Source: Ignavibacteriota bacterium (lineage in GTDB: Bacteria; Bacteroidota; Ignavibacteria; Kapaibacteriales; UBA2268). Taken from it: DNA of 36,973 bases. Shown here piece by piece: positions 14,749-22,487 of this stretch (position 1 is the first letter of the stretch; every line of letters begins with the position of its first letter). A program made the position numbers and the translations under genes. The notes under the pieces were generated by a model. That model was not told the DNA's origin. It searched no databases and saw nothing but the letters and a program-made list of their open reading frames with translations. The stretch is from NCBI GenBank assembly GCA_016219595.1, contig JACRLY010000017.1:29777-66749 (forward strand), read 5' to 3'.

Positions 14749-16998
14749 TTACTTTACTTTTACCACAAGTTTTGAAAATTCTTTATCTCTGCTGATTAAC
14801 TTCAGAATATATGTGCCTGTTTTCAAATCGGCGGTTTCAATTATTCCTGAATAATCAAATTGTTTTAAAGTGCCTTTTCTAATTAAATTCCCTAACACAT
14901 CGTATAGAATAAAATCAAATTTTTCGAAAAATTGATTATTGGATTTAATAATTATTTTATCATCAAAGGGACATGGAATTGCTAAAAAGGAATTATTATT
15001 TTCTAAATCTTTATCGTTTATAACATTAGTATTTTTTACGGGAAATGCTAAAATTGTAAATGAATTCGGAGGAAAATTATAAATGTTGTTAAATATAATT
15101 TTATTATACTTTGGTGTTATTTTATTTGGTTCAGCCGGTGAATTCATATCCCAATAATTTTGACTGCTTAATTCATAGACTTTAACAGTTAAGTTCTCAG
15201 AAAACAAATTGCAAAAAATTAATGTTTCTGCACTATCTGTTGAGTGCCTGTTGACAACAGAAAGAAATAAAGTGTCATCAGTGGATGTAGCCACAGCATC
15301 GAGCCATTTAACATTTTTGGGACTCCATGGAATTTTCTCTTCGGGTACATCGAACGTTGGAGACATAATATCGACGGGGTATGATTTTGAACCGGAATGA
15401 TTACTCATAAGCATAGATGCATAATATGGAGCTCCTCCGAATATTTGTCTTTTCTGACTAATCGAGTCAAATCTGCTGATTAATATTCCTGATTCGACAA
15501 AAACAGTTCTTTCAGCAAGGACAAATGACTCGGGATTACGCATATATACATGCATATTTAATGCATCTGCCATTGCAGTTTCCATAGTCCAGCTTCTTAT
15601 ATCATTCACCCATCCAAGAGCATGTTGTGACCACCATTCGGTTGAGCCTTGTTTTACTTTTGGATAATAAGATGAGTCGCATAACCATTTGAATACATCG
15701 TTTAAGCATCGTTCAACATAATAAATCGGTCCGCTGAGAAAATTCAAATGATAGGTAGTTTCATCACTTTCAATTGATGCATTGGCATGATGCCAGCCGT
15801 AAATATCAACTTTATCACCTGCCGTATTCATAAGTATATTAAAATACTCAAATCCTTTCCAGATATTTCCGTCAATCATAATATTAATTGTGCTGTCAGT
15901 TGACTTCATAGCATCATAATACAATAAGTATCTTTTTGACATATTGTCAGGGTCATTGTATTGTTCATTTCCAACTTCCCAGTATTTAACATTATAAGGT
16001 TCGGGGTGTCCATTCGCTGCTCTAATCGAACCATATTTTGAATCTGATGTTCCATTGCAATATTCCACCCAGGAAGCAGCTTCTTCAGGAGTTCCATGAA
16101 CAAAGTTGACAGTTAAATGTGGTTCAGCCCCAATCATGCGGCAAAAAGAAATAAATTCATCTGTACCGAAATCAAATCTTTGTGATATGCTTTCGAAGCA
16201 CAAGTTAGGTGATGTCCTGTTATCTATATTTCCTAATCCATATTGCCAATGTGCTGCTGAAATGTCTGCAAAACTACCACCGGGATAACGCAATAATCCT
16301 GGTTTTAAATCTTTAAAAAACTTATAGAATTCATTACGCACTCCGAAAATATTATTTTGAGGCATAAATGATGATTCATCAAGTTCAACAGAGCCGTTCC
16401 CTTTTATTGATAAAGCAAGATTAGCATAATTTTCACCAGGGAGATAAGGTACTATTATTCTGACCTTATTCCAGGTAGTATCAGGTTTCCCTAAAAAAGT
16501 AGTAAATAATACTCTATTTAAAGTACTGTCATATAAAGTTAGATTTAGTTCCTGAATTGTACTGTCTCCCTTGATATAAACATAAAATTCATTCGCTGAT
16601 GAATCAGTTAGAAAAACATGTTGATAAATACCAAAAACACCTTCAGTATTAGTCCTTGAAATTCTTTGCAGATATTTTCCGTTTTGATTAATTCCTCCTT
16701 CAACTAATAACCAATTACCTTCTGAACCATCAATTTGAAGTGGTTTCCATGGGAAAGCAATTCCGTATCCGTCTTTGTCCTCCATATCGAATCCCCTGTC
16801 TACCAGTTCCTGTGCTGTCATACCGAATGGTCCGTTCATATAATTTTTAATAAATTCTATAAAACTACCGAAAAACAAAGGGGTAATTTTACTCGGTAAT
16901 GGTGTTTTTGCATTCACTTCAATTTTTGAATCAAAATTACCTGCTTCTGCCAAATATGAAAAAAGTAAAAATAATAGTAATATTATTTTCTTTTGCAT
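14749..16998 (-). CDS. GH51-like alpha-L-arabinofuranosidase with T9SS type A sorting domain
   Basis: This 749-residue secreted enzyme has a signal peptide at 1-19 (IILLLFLLFSYLAEA). The family pattern runs from LFFGSFIEF (41-49) through a carbohydrate-binding-like insert (about 100-215) to LLRYPGGSFAD (235-245). The acid/base glutamate is E345 in YWEVGNEQY, and the nucleophile candidate is E454 in GSTEWW. These are the two carboxylates of the GH51 TIM barrel, which removes terminal arabinofuranose from hemicellulose or pectin. A beta-sandwich follows, then a T9SS tail (about 667-749: FLAIPCPFDDKIIIKS, FILYDVLGNLIRKG, LKTGTYILKLIS, VVKVK). In the tail the usual P-N-P is P-C-P. A strong GGAAGAA ribosome site precedes the ATG, 15 nt after yifB. 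Confidence 0.88.
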   Translation of the reverse strand: MQKKIILLLFLLFSYLAEAGNFDSKIEVNAKTPLPSKITPLFFGSFIEFIKNYMNGPFGMTAQELVDRGFDMEDKDGYGIAFPWKPLQIDGSEGNWLLVEGGINQNGKYLQRISRTNTEGVFGIYQHVFLTDSSANEFYVYIKGDSTIQELNLTLYDSTLNRVLFTTFLGKPDTTWNKVRIIVPYLPGENYANLALSIKGNGSVELDESSFMPQNNIFGVRNEFYKFFKDLKPGLLRYPGGSFADISAAHWQYGLGNIDNRTSPNLCFESISQRFDFGTDEFISFCRMIGAEPHLTVNFVHGTPEEAASWVEYCNGTSDSKYGSIRAANGHPEPYNVKYWEVGNEQYNDPDNMSKRYLLYYDAMKSTDSTINIMIDGNIWKGFEYFNILMNTAGDKVDIYGWHHANASIESDETTYHLNFLSGPIYYVERCLNDVFKWLCDSSYYPKVKQGSTEWWSQHALGWVNDIRSWTMETAMADALNMHVYMRNPESFVLAERTVFVESGILISRFDSISQKRQIFGGAPYYASMLMSNHSGSKSYPVDIMSPTFDVPEEKIPWSPKNVKWLDAVATSTDDTLFLSVVNRHSTDSAETLIFCNLFSENLTVKVYELSSQNYWDMNSPAEPNKITPKYNKIIFNNIYNFPPNSFTILAFPVKNTNVINDKDLENNNSFLAIPCPFDDKIIIKSNNQFFEKFDFILYDVLGNLIRKGTLKQFDYSGIIETADLKTGTYILKLISRDKEFSKLVVKVK

Positions 16999-17013
16999 GA
17001 TTCTTCCTTTTAT

Positions 17014-18555
17014 TTATTTCCAATATTGTCTGTCAAGACTTCTGTACTGAATTGCCTCACTTATATGTTCGGATCTGATTTTCTCTGATTGAGCGAGGTC
17101 TGCTATTGTTCTGGATACTTTCAAAATCCTGTCATATCCTCTTGCAGAAATTCCTATCTTGTTCATTGCCATTTTCATCAGGTCCTGCGAAGGTTCATCG
17201 AGTTCGCAATATTTTTTTATTGCCTTAGTGTTCATATCTGCATTTTTGAAAATACCTTTACTCTTTTTAAATCGTTCAGCCTGGATATTACGACAATTAA
17301 CAACCCTTTCCCTTACATTTTCCGACGGCTCCCCCATTCTGTTAGACGATATTTCCTGGTATTTGACAGCCGGTACTTCAACATGAATATCAATTCTGTC
17401 GAGTAATGGTCCTGAAATTCTTGAAAGATATCTTTGAATCTGGGTAGAATTACATTTACAATCCTTTTGAGGATTTCCCCAATTACCGCATGGGCAGGGA
17501 TTCATCGAACACACTAACATAAAGTTTGCAGGATACTCGATTGTCATCTTTGTGCGCGATATATTTATCTGTTTTTCTTCAAGGGGCTGTCTTAATACTT
17601 CAAGTACGTTTCGGGCAAATTCAGGCAGCTCATCGAGAAATAATACTCCGTGATGAGAGAGTGATATTTCTCCCGGTTTAATTTTACTTACACCACCGCC
17701 AACAAGTGCGGCATCAGAAATTGTGTGATGGGGCGAACGGAATGGACGAACAGTAACCAATGCTTCTCCCGGAGATAAAATTCCGGCAATTGAATGAATT
17801 TTGGTTGTTTCAAGTGATTCTTCTATTGTCAATGGCGGAAGAATAGTAGGAATTCTTTTTGCGAGCATGGTTTTTCCCGAACCCGGAGGTCCAATCATGA
17901 GCATATTATGCCCTCCTGCTGCGGAAACCTCTAATGCTCTCTTGACATTTTCCTGCCCCATTACGTCAGATAAATTCAAATGATAATTACTCTGGTTTTT
18001 TTCAAATATCTGCTTTACATCTACCTTCCTGGGTTCTATATTTTTTGTGCCGTTCAGATATTGCACAACCTCTACTAAAGTTTCTGCAGGAATGACATCA
18101 ATGCCTTCAACAAGAGCCGCTTCGTCAGCATTCAAATGGGGTAATATCAGCTTTTTATAACCATTTTCCCTTGCTTCCATTGCAATCGATAAAGCTCCGT
18201 GTATCGGTCTTAAAAAACCTTCCAGTGCCAGCTCTCCGAGTGCTATTGTTGAATTCAACGATTCTGAAGGAAATTCATCCTGTGCAGCTAATATCCCGAG
18301 GGCAATCGGTAAATCGAAACCGCTGCCTTCTTTTCGAATATCAGCCGGTGCAAGATTGACGGTAATCCTCATTGTAGGAAATGGAAGACCTGAATTTTTT
18401 AATGCTGAAATAACTCTTTGTTGTGCTTCTTTTACGGCAGCATCCGGAAGACCAACCATAAAAAAATTAACTGCAGCTTTTTCAATATGTGTTTCGATTT
18501 CCACCAAAAAAGCTTTTATACCTAGGCAAGAAGCTGAAAAGACCTGAGAATACAT
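17014..18555 (-). CDS. YifB/ComM family Mg-chelatase-like AAA+ ATPase
   Basis: I take the ATG at 18555 (513 residues) over a TTG one codon earlier. The N-terminal domain (1-165) has the Lon/S5-like fold of the family (FFMVGLPDAAVKEAQQRV, VNLAPADIRKEGSGFDLPIA). The central AAA+ module has Walker A GPPGSGKT (222-229), Walker B LFLDEL (305-310) and a cysteine cluster C354, C356, C366, C368 (NPCPCGNWG...DCKC) that probably binds zinc. The C-terminal Mg-chelatase domain includes ISARGYDRILKVSRTIADL. In ComM this hexameric helicase promotes branch migration during natural transformation; the same role here is an inference. Confidence 0.93.
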   Translation of the reverse strand: MYSQVFSASCLGIKAFLVEIETHIEKAAVNFFMVGLPDAAVKEAQQRVISALKNSGLPFPTMRITVNLAPADIRKEGSGFDLPIALGILAAQDEFPSESLNSTIALGELALEGFLRPIHGALSIAMEARENGYKKLILPHLNADEAALVEGIDVIPAETLVEVVQYLNGTKNIEPRKVDVKQIFEKNQSNYHLNLSDVMGQENVKRALEVSAAGGHNMLMIGPPGSGKTMLAKRIPTILPPLTIEESLETTKIHSIAGILSPGEALVTVRPFRSPHHTISDAALVGGGVSKIKPGEISLSHHGVLFLDELPEFARNVLEVLRQPLEEKQINISRTKMTIEYPANFMLVCSMNPCPCGNWGNPQKDCKCNSTQIQRYLSRISGPLLDRIDIHVEVPAVKYQEISSNRMGEPSENVRERVVNCRNIQAERFKKSKGIFKNADMNTKAIKKYCELDEPSQDLMKMAMNKIGISARGYDRILKVSRTIADLAQSEKIRSEHISEAIQYRSLDRQYWK

Positions 18556-18762
18556 CAATAAACCTGTATATTTAACAATCTATAATATTAATCAATTTAT
18601 ATTCAACCAAGCAGTTATTCAAAATAGTTAAATTATTTCAAAAAAACAGGATGAAAGCAAAAATATTTTTTATTAATTCATTATAGATTATATTTATATT
18701 GCTTATAATAATTTATTTTTTTGAATGTTTAATAGATTTTATAAATAAAATTATAAACAGAA

Positions 18763-19554
18763 ATGTTAACATTAAAAGAATTTGCAAATGCAACTGAATA
18801 TTTTATAGTGGCTCACCGTGGTTCGTCGGGTACAGCTCCGGAAAATACTATGTCTGCTTTCAGAGAGGCTATCGAAGCAGGTGCAAATATGATTGAAACT
18901 GATATTCAGCTTACATCCGACGGGCAATTGGTAGCATATCATGATTTGAAAATGTTAAGAAAAACCAACGGCGAAAATAATATTTACGAATTAACGCTTG
19001 AAAACCTTCAGAAACTCGACGCCGGAAGCTGGTTCAGTGATAAATTTACAGGTGAGCGAATTCCTTTATTGGAAGATATTTTCAATTTAATCAAAGATAA
19101 AATTTACCTTTTGATTGAAATTAAAGTTCAGAAATCCGGTGGTAATATTATACTTATCAATAAACTAATAAACATGCTCAATCAATATGATATGACTAAC
19201 CAGGTTCTGCTTGCTTCTTTCAATTACAAATTGTTAAATGAATTAAAAGGTCTTATGCCCGAGCTTCCACTCGGAGCAATAAAAATTCCATTCGATATCA
19301 GAAAACCATCAACAATCCACAAAGAAACCGGTTGTGATGTTTATATTTGCTCTGTCAATGAATTAAACGAGGGACTCGTAAACAATGCATCAGAAAGCGG
19401 TATATTTTTGGGCGCTTATTCCGTAGATAGCGAAGATGACCTTAAAACTGCTTTTAAATACAATGTAAAAGCAATAGGAACGAATTATCCTGCAAGAATA
19501 AACGAGTTGTTGATGGGAATGAAAAATAATGATTTATTATTTCGAAAATATTGA
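18763..19554 (+). CDS. Glycerophosphodiester phosphodiesterase
   Basis: This 263-residue GDPD-type TIM barrel hydrolyses glycerophosphodiesters to glycerol-3-phosphate and an alcohol. Catalytic and metal residues are in place: H18-R19 in VAHRGSSG, E27-N28 in APENT, E45 and D47 in MIETDIQLTSDG, H60-D61 in AYHDLKM, and E119 and K121 in LLIEIKVQ. No signal peptide is seen, so it is cytoplasmic. The last 18 codons differ from a second copy of the 3' end at 20246-20353. That copy shares a 37-bp identical stretch with this gene, so the present C-terminus (LLMGMKNNDLLFRKY) may be rearranged. The PIN-domain gene follows after 9 nt. Confidence 0.93.
   Translation: MLTLKEFANATEYFIVAHRGSSGTAPENTMSAFREAIEAGANMIETDIQLTSDGQLVAYHDLKMLRKTNGENNIYELTLENLQKLDAGSWFSDKFTGERIPLLEDIFNLIKDKIYLLIEIKVQKSGGNIILINKLINMLNQYDMTNQVLLASFNYKLLNELKGLMPELPLGAIKIPFDIRKPSTIHKETGCDVYICSVNELNEGLVNNASESGIFLGAYSVDSEDDLKTAFKYNVKAIGTNYPARINELLMGMKNNDLLFRKY
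19468..19504 (+). repeat. 37-bp direct repeat, left copy (inside GDPD 3' end)
   Basis: The bases from AAAGCAATAGG to AATAAACG are identical to 20279-20315. They encode KAIGTNYPARIN in both places. The two copies flank the PIN toxin/partner pair, 811 bp apart. Confidence 0.9.
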
Positions 19555-19563
19555 TATTGCTTT

Positions 19564-20067
19564 ATGAAAAATAAATTGAAAATTTACCTTGATACTTCAA
19601 TAATAAATTTCCTTTTTGCAGATGATGCACCTGAAAAGCGAGATGTCACAATTGACTTCTTTGAAAACTTCATTAAAAAAGAAACTTATGATGTATATAT
19701 TTCAATATTTGTTGTTCAAGAAATTAATGCTACAAAAGATTTAATTAAAAGAAAGAAATTATTAGATGTTATATCAGATTATCAAATGAAATTCATTGAA
19801 CCCGTAGAAATGGATGAAATCCAAAATCTTAGTGATAAATACATTGAAGAAAGTATAATCCCCGAAAAAAATTACTTTGATGCATATCATGTAGCTATTT
19901 CCACAATTAATGAAATGAATTATTTGGTTAGCTGGAATTTCAGACATCTTGCAAATATTATGAAAGAAAAGATGATACAATCCGTTAATATCAAAAATGG
20001 ATATTTTAATGAATTACGAATAATAACACCAATGGAGCTGATAGATTATGGAACCAAAAGTATCTAA
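19564..20067 (+). CDS. PIN-domain ribonuclease, probable toxin
   Basis: This 167-residue PIN-domain protein opens KIYLDTSIINFLFAD. The metal-binding acids expected of the family are D10, E53 (VVQEINAT) and D106 (NYFDAYHVA). The fourth position reads VSWNFRHLAN (N125), as in a known subgroup. Such proteins are magnesium-dependent single-strand RNases and act as toxins of VapC type. The small gene at 20048 overlaps its 3' end by 20 nt, suggesting translational coupling to a partner. The pair lies between the 37-bp direct repeats. The region is more AT-rich and lysine-rich than its surroundings, consistent with transfer, but that is an impression and not measured. Confidence 0.88.
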   Translation: MKNKLKIYLDTSIINFLFADDAPEKRDVTIDFFENFIKKETYDVYISIFVVQEINATKDLIKRKKLLDVISDYQMKFIEPVEMDEIQNLSDKYIEESIIPEKNYFDAYHVAISTINEMNYLVSWNFRHLANIMKEKMIQSVNIKNGYFNELRIITPMELIDYGTKSI

Positions 20068-20227
20068 TGCTCAGATTGAAGTCTGGGAGTGGAAAGTAAG
20101 AGCTTATGAATCGATTAAAGACATTCCGAAAGATAAAAGGATTGAATTCATTATGAAGTCTGTACAAAATACTGTTGATTTGATAAAAGTGAAACAGAAA
20201 GAAAATCTTGAACAAGTTATTTATTGA
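20048..20227 (+). CDS. Small partner of PIN toxin (putative antitoxin, 59 aa)
   Basis: The frame starts at an ATG inside the last codons of the PIN gene and reads MEPKVSNAQIEVWEWKVRAY, ESIKDIPKDKRIEFIMKSVQ, NTVDLIKVKQKENLEQVIY. The product is short, charged and mostly helical. The overlap of 20 nt with the PIN gene is the kind of arrangement seen in toxin-antitoxin pairs, here with the toxin first. No DNA-binding motif is obvious. Function is assigned from context only. Confidence 0.7.
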   Translation: MEPKVSNAQIEVWEWKVRAYESIKDIPKDKRIEFIMKSVQNTVDLIKVKQKENLEQVIY

Positions 20228-20245
20228 TAATTAAAGCAATAAATT

Positions 20246-20353
20246 GATGACACAAGTGAAAATCTCAAGTATAACTTCAAAGCAATAGGAACGAATTATC
20301 CTGCAAGAATAAACGGGATATTGAATCGACTGAAAAAAAAATATTATTTATAA
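20246..20353 (+). pseudogene. Orphan 3' end of a glycerophosphodiesterase gene
   Basis: Starting after an in-frame TAA, the frame reads DDTSENLKYNFKAIGTNYPA then RINGILNRLKKKYYL and stop. It parallels the intact gene's EDDLKTAFKYNVKAIGTNYPARIN. The middle 37 bp are identical at the DNA level. It has no start of its own and is a gene fragment left after a duplication or insertion. Its stop overlaps the end of the barrel pseudogene on the other strand. Confidence 0.8.
20279..20315 (+). repeat. 37-bp direct repeat, right copy
   Basis: Identical to 19468-19504. It lies inside the orphan GDPD 3' fragment and marks the right edge of the PIN-module segment. Confidence 0.9.
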
Positions 20354-20877
20354 ATCAATCCATAAATTCCGAAACTAAGCATAATGGAATTACTTGAATA
20401 TGATGAATTTATGTTTGGATGAGCAGATTTTGTATTCATTAAATTGTAACTTAATAAACCAACAATTCCTAAGTGTTTTGTAATTTCAATAATAATACCG
20501 CCTCCAATTTTTACTGTCGTTTGTGTAAAATCATCACTAAATAAGGTATATGCAAAACCTAATTTAAAAAATGGATAGGTAGAACTTTATACACTTCCAA
20601 ATGCATATCCAATTTCTGGTCCTATACTAAAAATTGTACCTTCTGAGGCAACTAAACTAATAGAACCTCCTATAAACAGATTTTGAACAATGAAATAATC
20701 GAATACAGGATTTAAATATAGAACATTTGTTCTGTCGCTTGAACCTTCACTACCTTCACTTGTAAAACCTGCTGTACCGCCGATAATCATAGCACCTTTA
20801 TCAATGGCAAAATTTTGTGAGAATACATGAATTGTTGACATGAAAAGAAATAAAAAAACTACTAAAAACTTCTTCAT
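20344..20877 (-). pseudogene. Outer-membrane barrel gene with one in-frame stop
   Basis: From an ATG at 20877, behind an AGAGG ribosome site, the frame reads a signal peptide (MKKFLVVFLFLFMSTIHVFS, Q) and barrel strands up to IGYAFGSV. There TAA interrupts it (20587-20589). The same frame then goes on for 80 codons (SSTYPFFKLGFAYTLFSDDF ... IKIGGG-like KIGGGIIIEITKHLGIVGLL ... SIMLSFGIYGLIYK) before TAA at 20344-20346. With the stop read through it would be a normal barrel protein of about 177 residues with the usual glycine/aromatic pattern. One nonsense change is the simplest explanation. A sequencing error or programmed readthrough are alternatives. Confidence 0.75.
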
Positions 20878-21045
20878 AATCACCTCTAAAATGAATATTG
20901 AACAATTTTTACTTTAGGATTTTTCCAATGTAGTAATTTTTTTCAATATTATTATTATTAATACTCAATTTTTTTTATTGATTACATAATTTTATAAAAT
21001 ATAATAATAATATCAATCTGGAAATTATTATCAATTATGCGGTTA

Positions 21046-22416
21046 TTAATAAACAAATTTAGTTTGCCATAAAAGCTGTTTGGCTTTTTTCTTTTCTGTA
21101 TCTGAAACATAATTTTGACGTAGTTGTAATAATTTCAAGTTAGTGAGTTTGTATAGATCAGGAGGAAGTTTTGATATTTTATTTTGATTCAAAATAAGAT
21201 ATTGCAGATTTTTCAAATAGGAAATTTCATTAGGAATAAAATTTATATCATTATTTTCAAGATTCAAAATCTGAAGTTGTTGAAGATTTGCAATCTCCTG
21301 CGGTATAGATGAAATCCTGTTATTTGACAAATTTAAATTTATCAATTTATTCAGTGTGCATATCTCAGTACTAAACCGGTTCAACTCATTCAAACCAGCA
21401 TCGAGATAGACAAGATGGGATAAACCTGAAATAGAAGAAGGTATATTCCTGAGTTTATTACCCCTGATATTCAATGTTAATAAATTAGGTATTAAAAAAA
21501 TTTCTTCAGGGAAACTGATACTTTTATTAAAATTAAAATCAAGAGTCTGAAGATTTTTCAGATTTGAAATTGTATTAGGTATATAACTGATGGAATTGCT
21601 GTCAATCTTCATATAAATTAGTGCTCTCAATCCCGAAATCTCAGGAGGAAGAGTAGATAGATTATTTGAACCCAAATCGAGTGACCTCAGCAAAGTCAGG
21701 TTATTAATAGTCTTTGGTATTTTTGATAATTTATTATCATTAAGATTTAGAATTTTCAATTCCTTCAATTGTTGAATTCTTACAGGAAGTTCGACTATAC
21801 GGTTATGGTTTAATATTAGAATTTCAAGCGACCTGATTTTAAAAATAGATTCGGGTAATGTAATAAGATTATTATATGAAAGATTCAGGTGTTTCAGGTA
21901 ATTAAGAAGATGAACATTATCAGGCATTTTACTGATATTATTCCCGGAAAGTTTGAGTGTATTCAATTTTCTAAGGTATACGATTTCTTCCGGAAGTTCA
22001 TTTAACTGATTATAACTCAAATCGAGAGACTCTAAATTTTTCAGTACAGAAATTTCAGCAGGAAGGTTTTTGAATCTATTATTTGCAAGATTAAGAACTT
22101 TCAGATTTTTCAGAGTCCAGATTTCACTTGGTATACTGCTGATTCTGTTATTGCTGAGGTCCAGAACCTCAAGATTGCCGAACGATGCGATAGTCTGAGG
22201 AATTTCATTTAAATTACTGTTGCTGAGATTAAGTCTTAGTATTTTTGAAGCATCTTTTTTTAGTTCGTCGACAGTTGAAGAAGACTTTGTGTTTAATGGT
22301 AATGGTTTCCCTCTTTTAAGCTGTACTTCAATGCTTTGAGTATATTTTTTCCCCTGGGGATATAAAATACAATTCAAAGTTATAATAAGAAAAATATAAT
22401 AAAATACTTTTATCAT
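21046..22416 (-). CDS. Secreted leucine-rich-repeat protein
   Basis: I choose the ATG at 22416 (456 residues) over a TTG seven codons earlier, since it gives a compact signal peptide (MIKVFYYIFLIITLNCILYP). After a linker of about 40 residues come 17 leucine-rich repeats at a 23-residue spacing, of the form LxxLxLxxNxLxxIPxxIxxLxN (for example LEVLDLSNNRISSIPSEIWT). The IP/LP position and N ladder class them with the bacterial/plant-like type. A short cap (KKKAKQLLWQTKFVY) ends the protein. No T9SS tail, lipobox or anchor is seen, so it is probably periplasmic or released. The horseshoe fold suggests protein binding; no partner can be named. It stands alone between a barrel pseudogene and an ABC importer. 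Confidence 0.9.
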   Translation of the reverse strand: MIKVFYYIFLIITLNCILYPQGKKYTQSIEVQLKRGKPLPLNTKSSSTVDELKKDASKILRLNLSNSNLNEIPQTIASFGNLEVLDLSNNRISSIPSEIWTLKNLKVLNLANNRFKNLPAEISVLKNLESLDLSYNQLNELPEEIVYLRKLNTLKLSGNNISKMPDNVHLLNYLKHLNLSYNNLITLPESIFKIRSLEILILNHNRIVELPVRIQQLKELKILNLNDNKLSKIPKTINNLTLLRSLDLGSNNLSTLPPEISGLRALIYMKIDSNSISYIPNTISNLKNLQTLDFNFNKSISFPEEIFLIPNLLTLNIRGNKLRNIPSSISGLSHLVYLDAGLNELNRFSTEICTLNKLINLNLSNNRISSIPQEIANLQQLQILNLENNDINFIPNEISYLKNLQYLILNQNKISKLPPDLYKLTNLKLLQLRQNYVSDTEKKKAKQLLWQTKFVY

Positions 22417-22487
22417 AATCAAAAGTCTAATCTTCAAAATAAAAAAAACAGCTTAGTTTGGCTGTATTTCATATCTAAAAGACTGAT

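Noticed and set aside
19468-20315. The 37-bp repeats as att sites of an integrative element
   Set aside because: There is no integrase, excisionase or tRNA gene, and only 811 bp separate the copies. Kept as an unexplained duplication.
20587-20883. A complete 98-residue secreted protein
   Set aside because: The same frame continues with barrel strands past the TAA, and the first codon is GTG two codons before a better-placed ATG. A broken larger gene is more likely.
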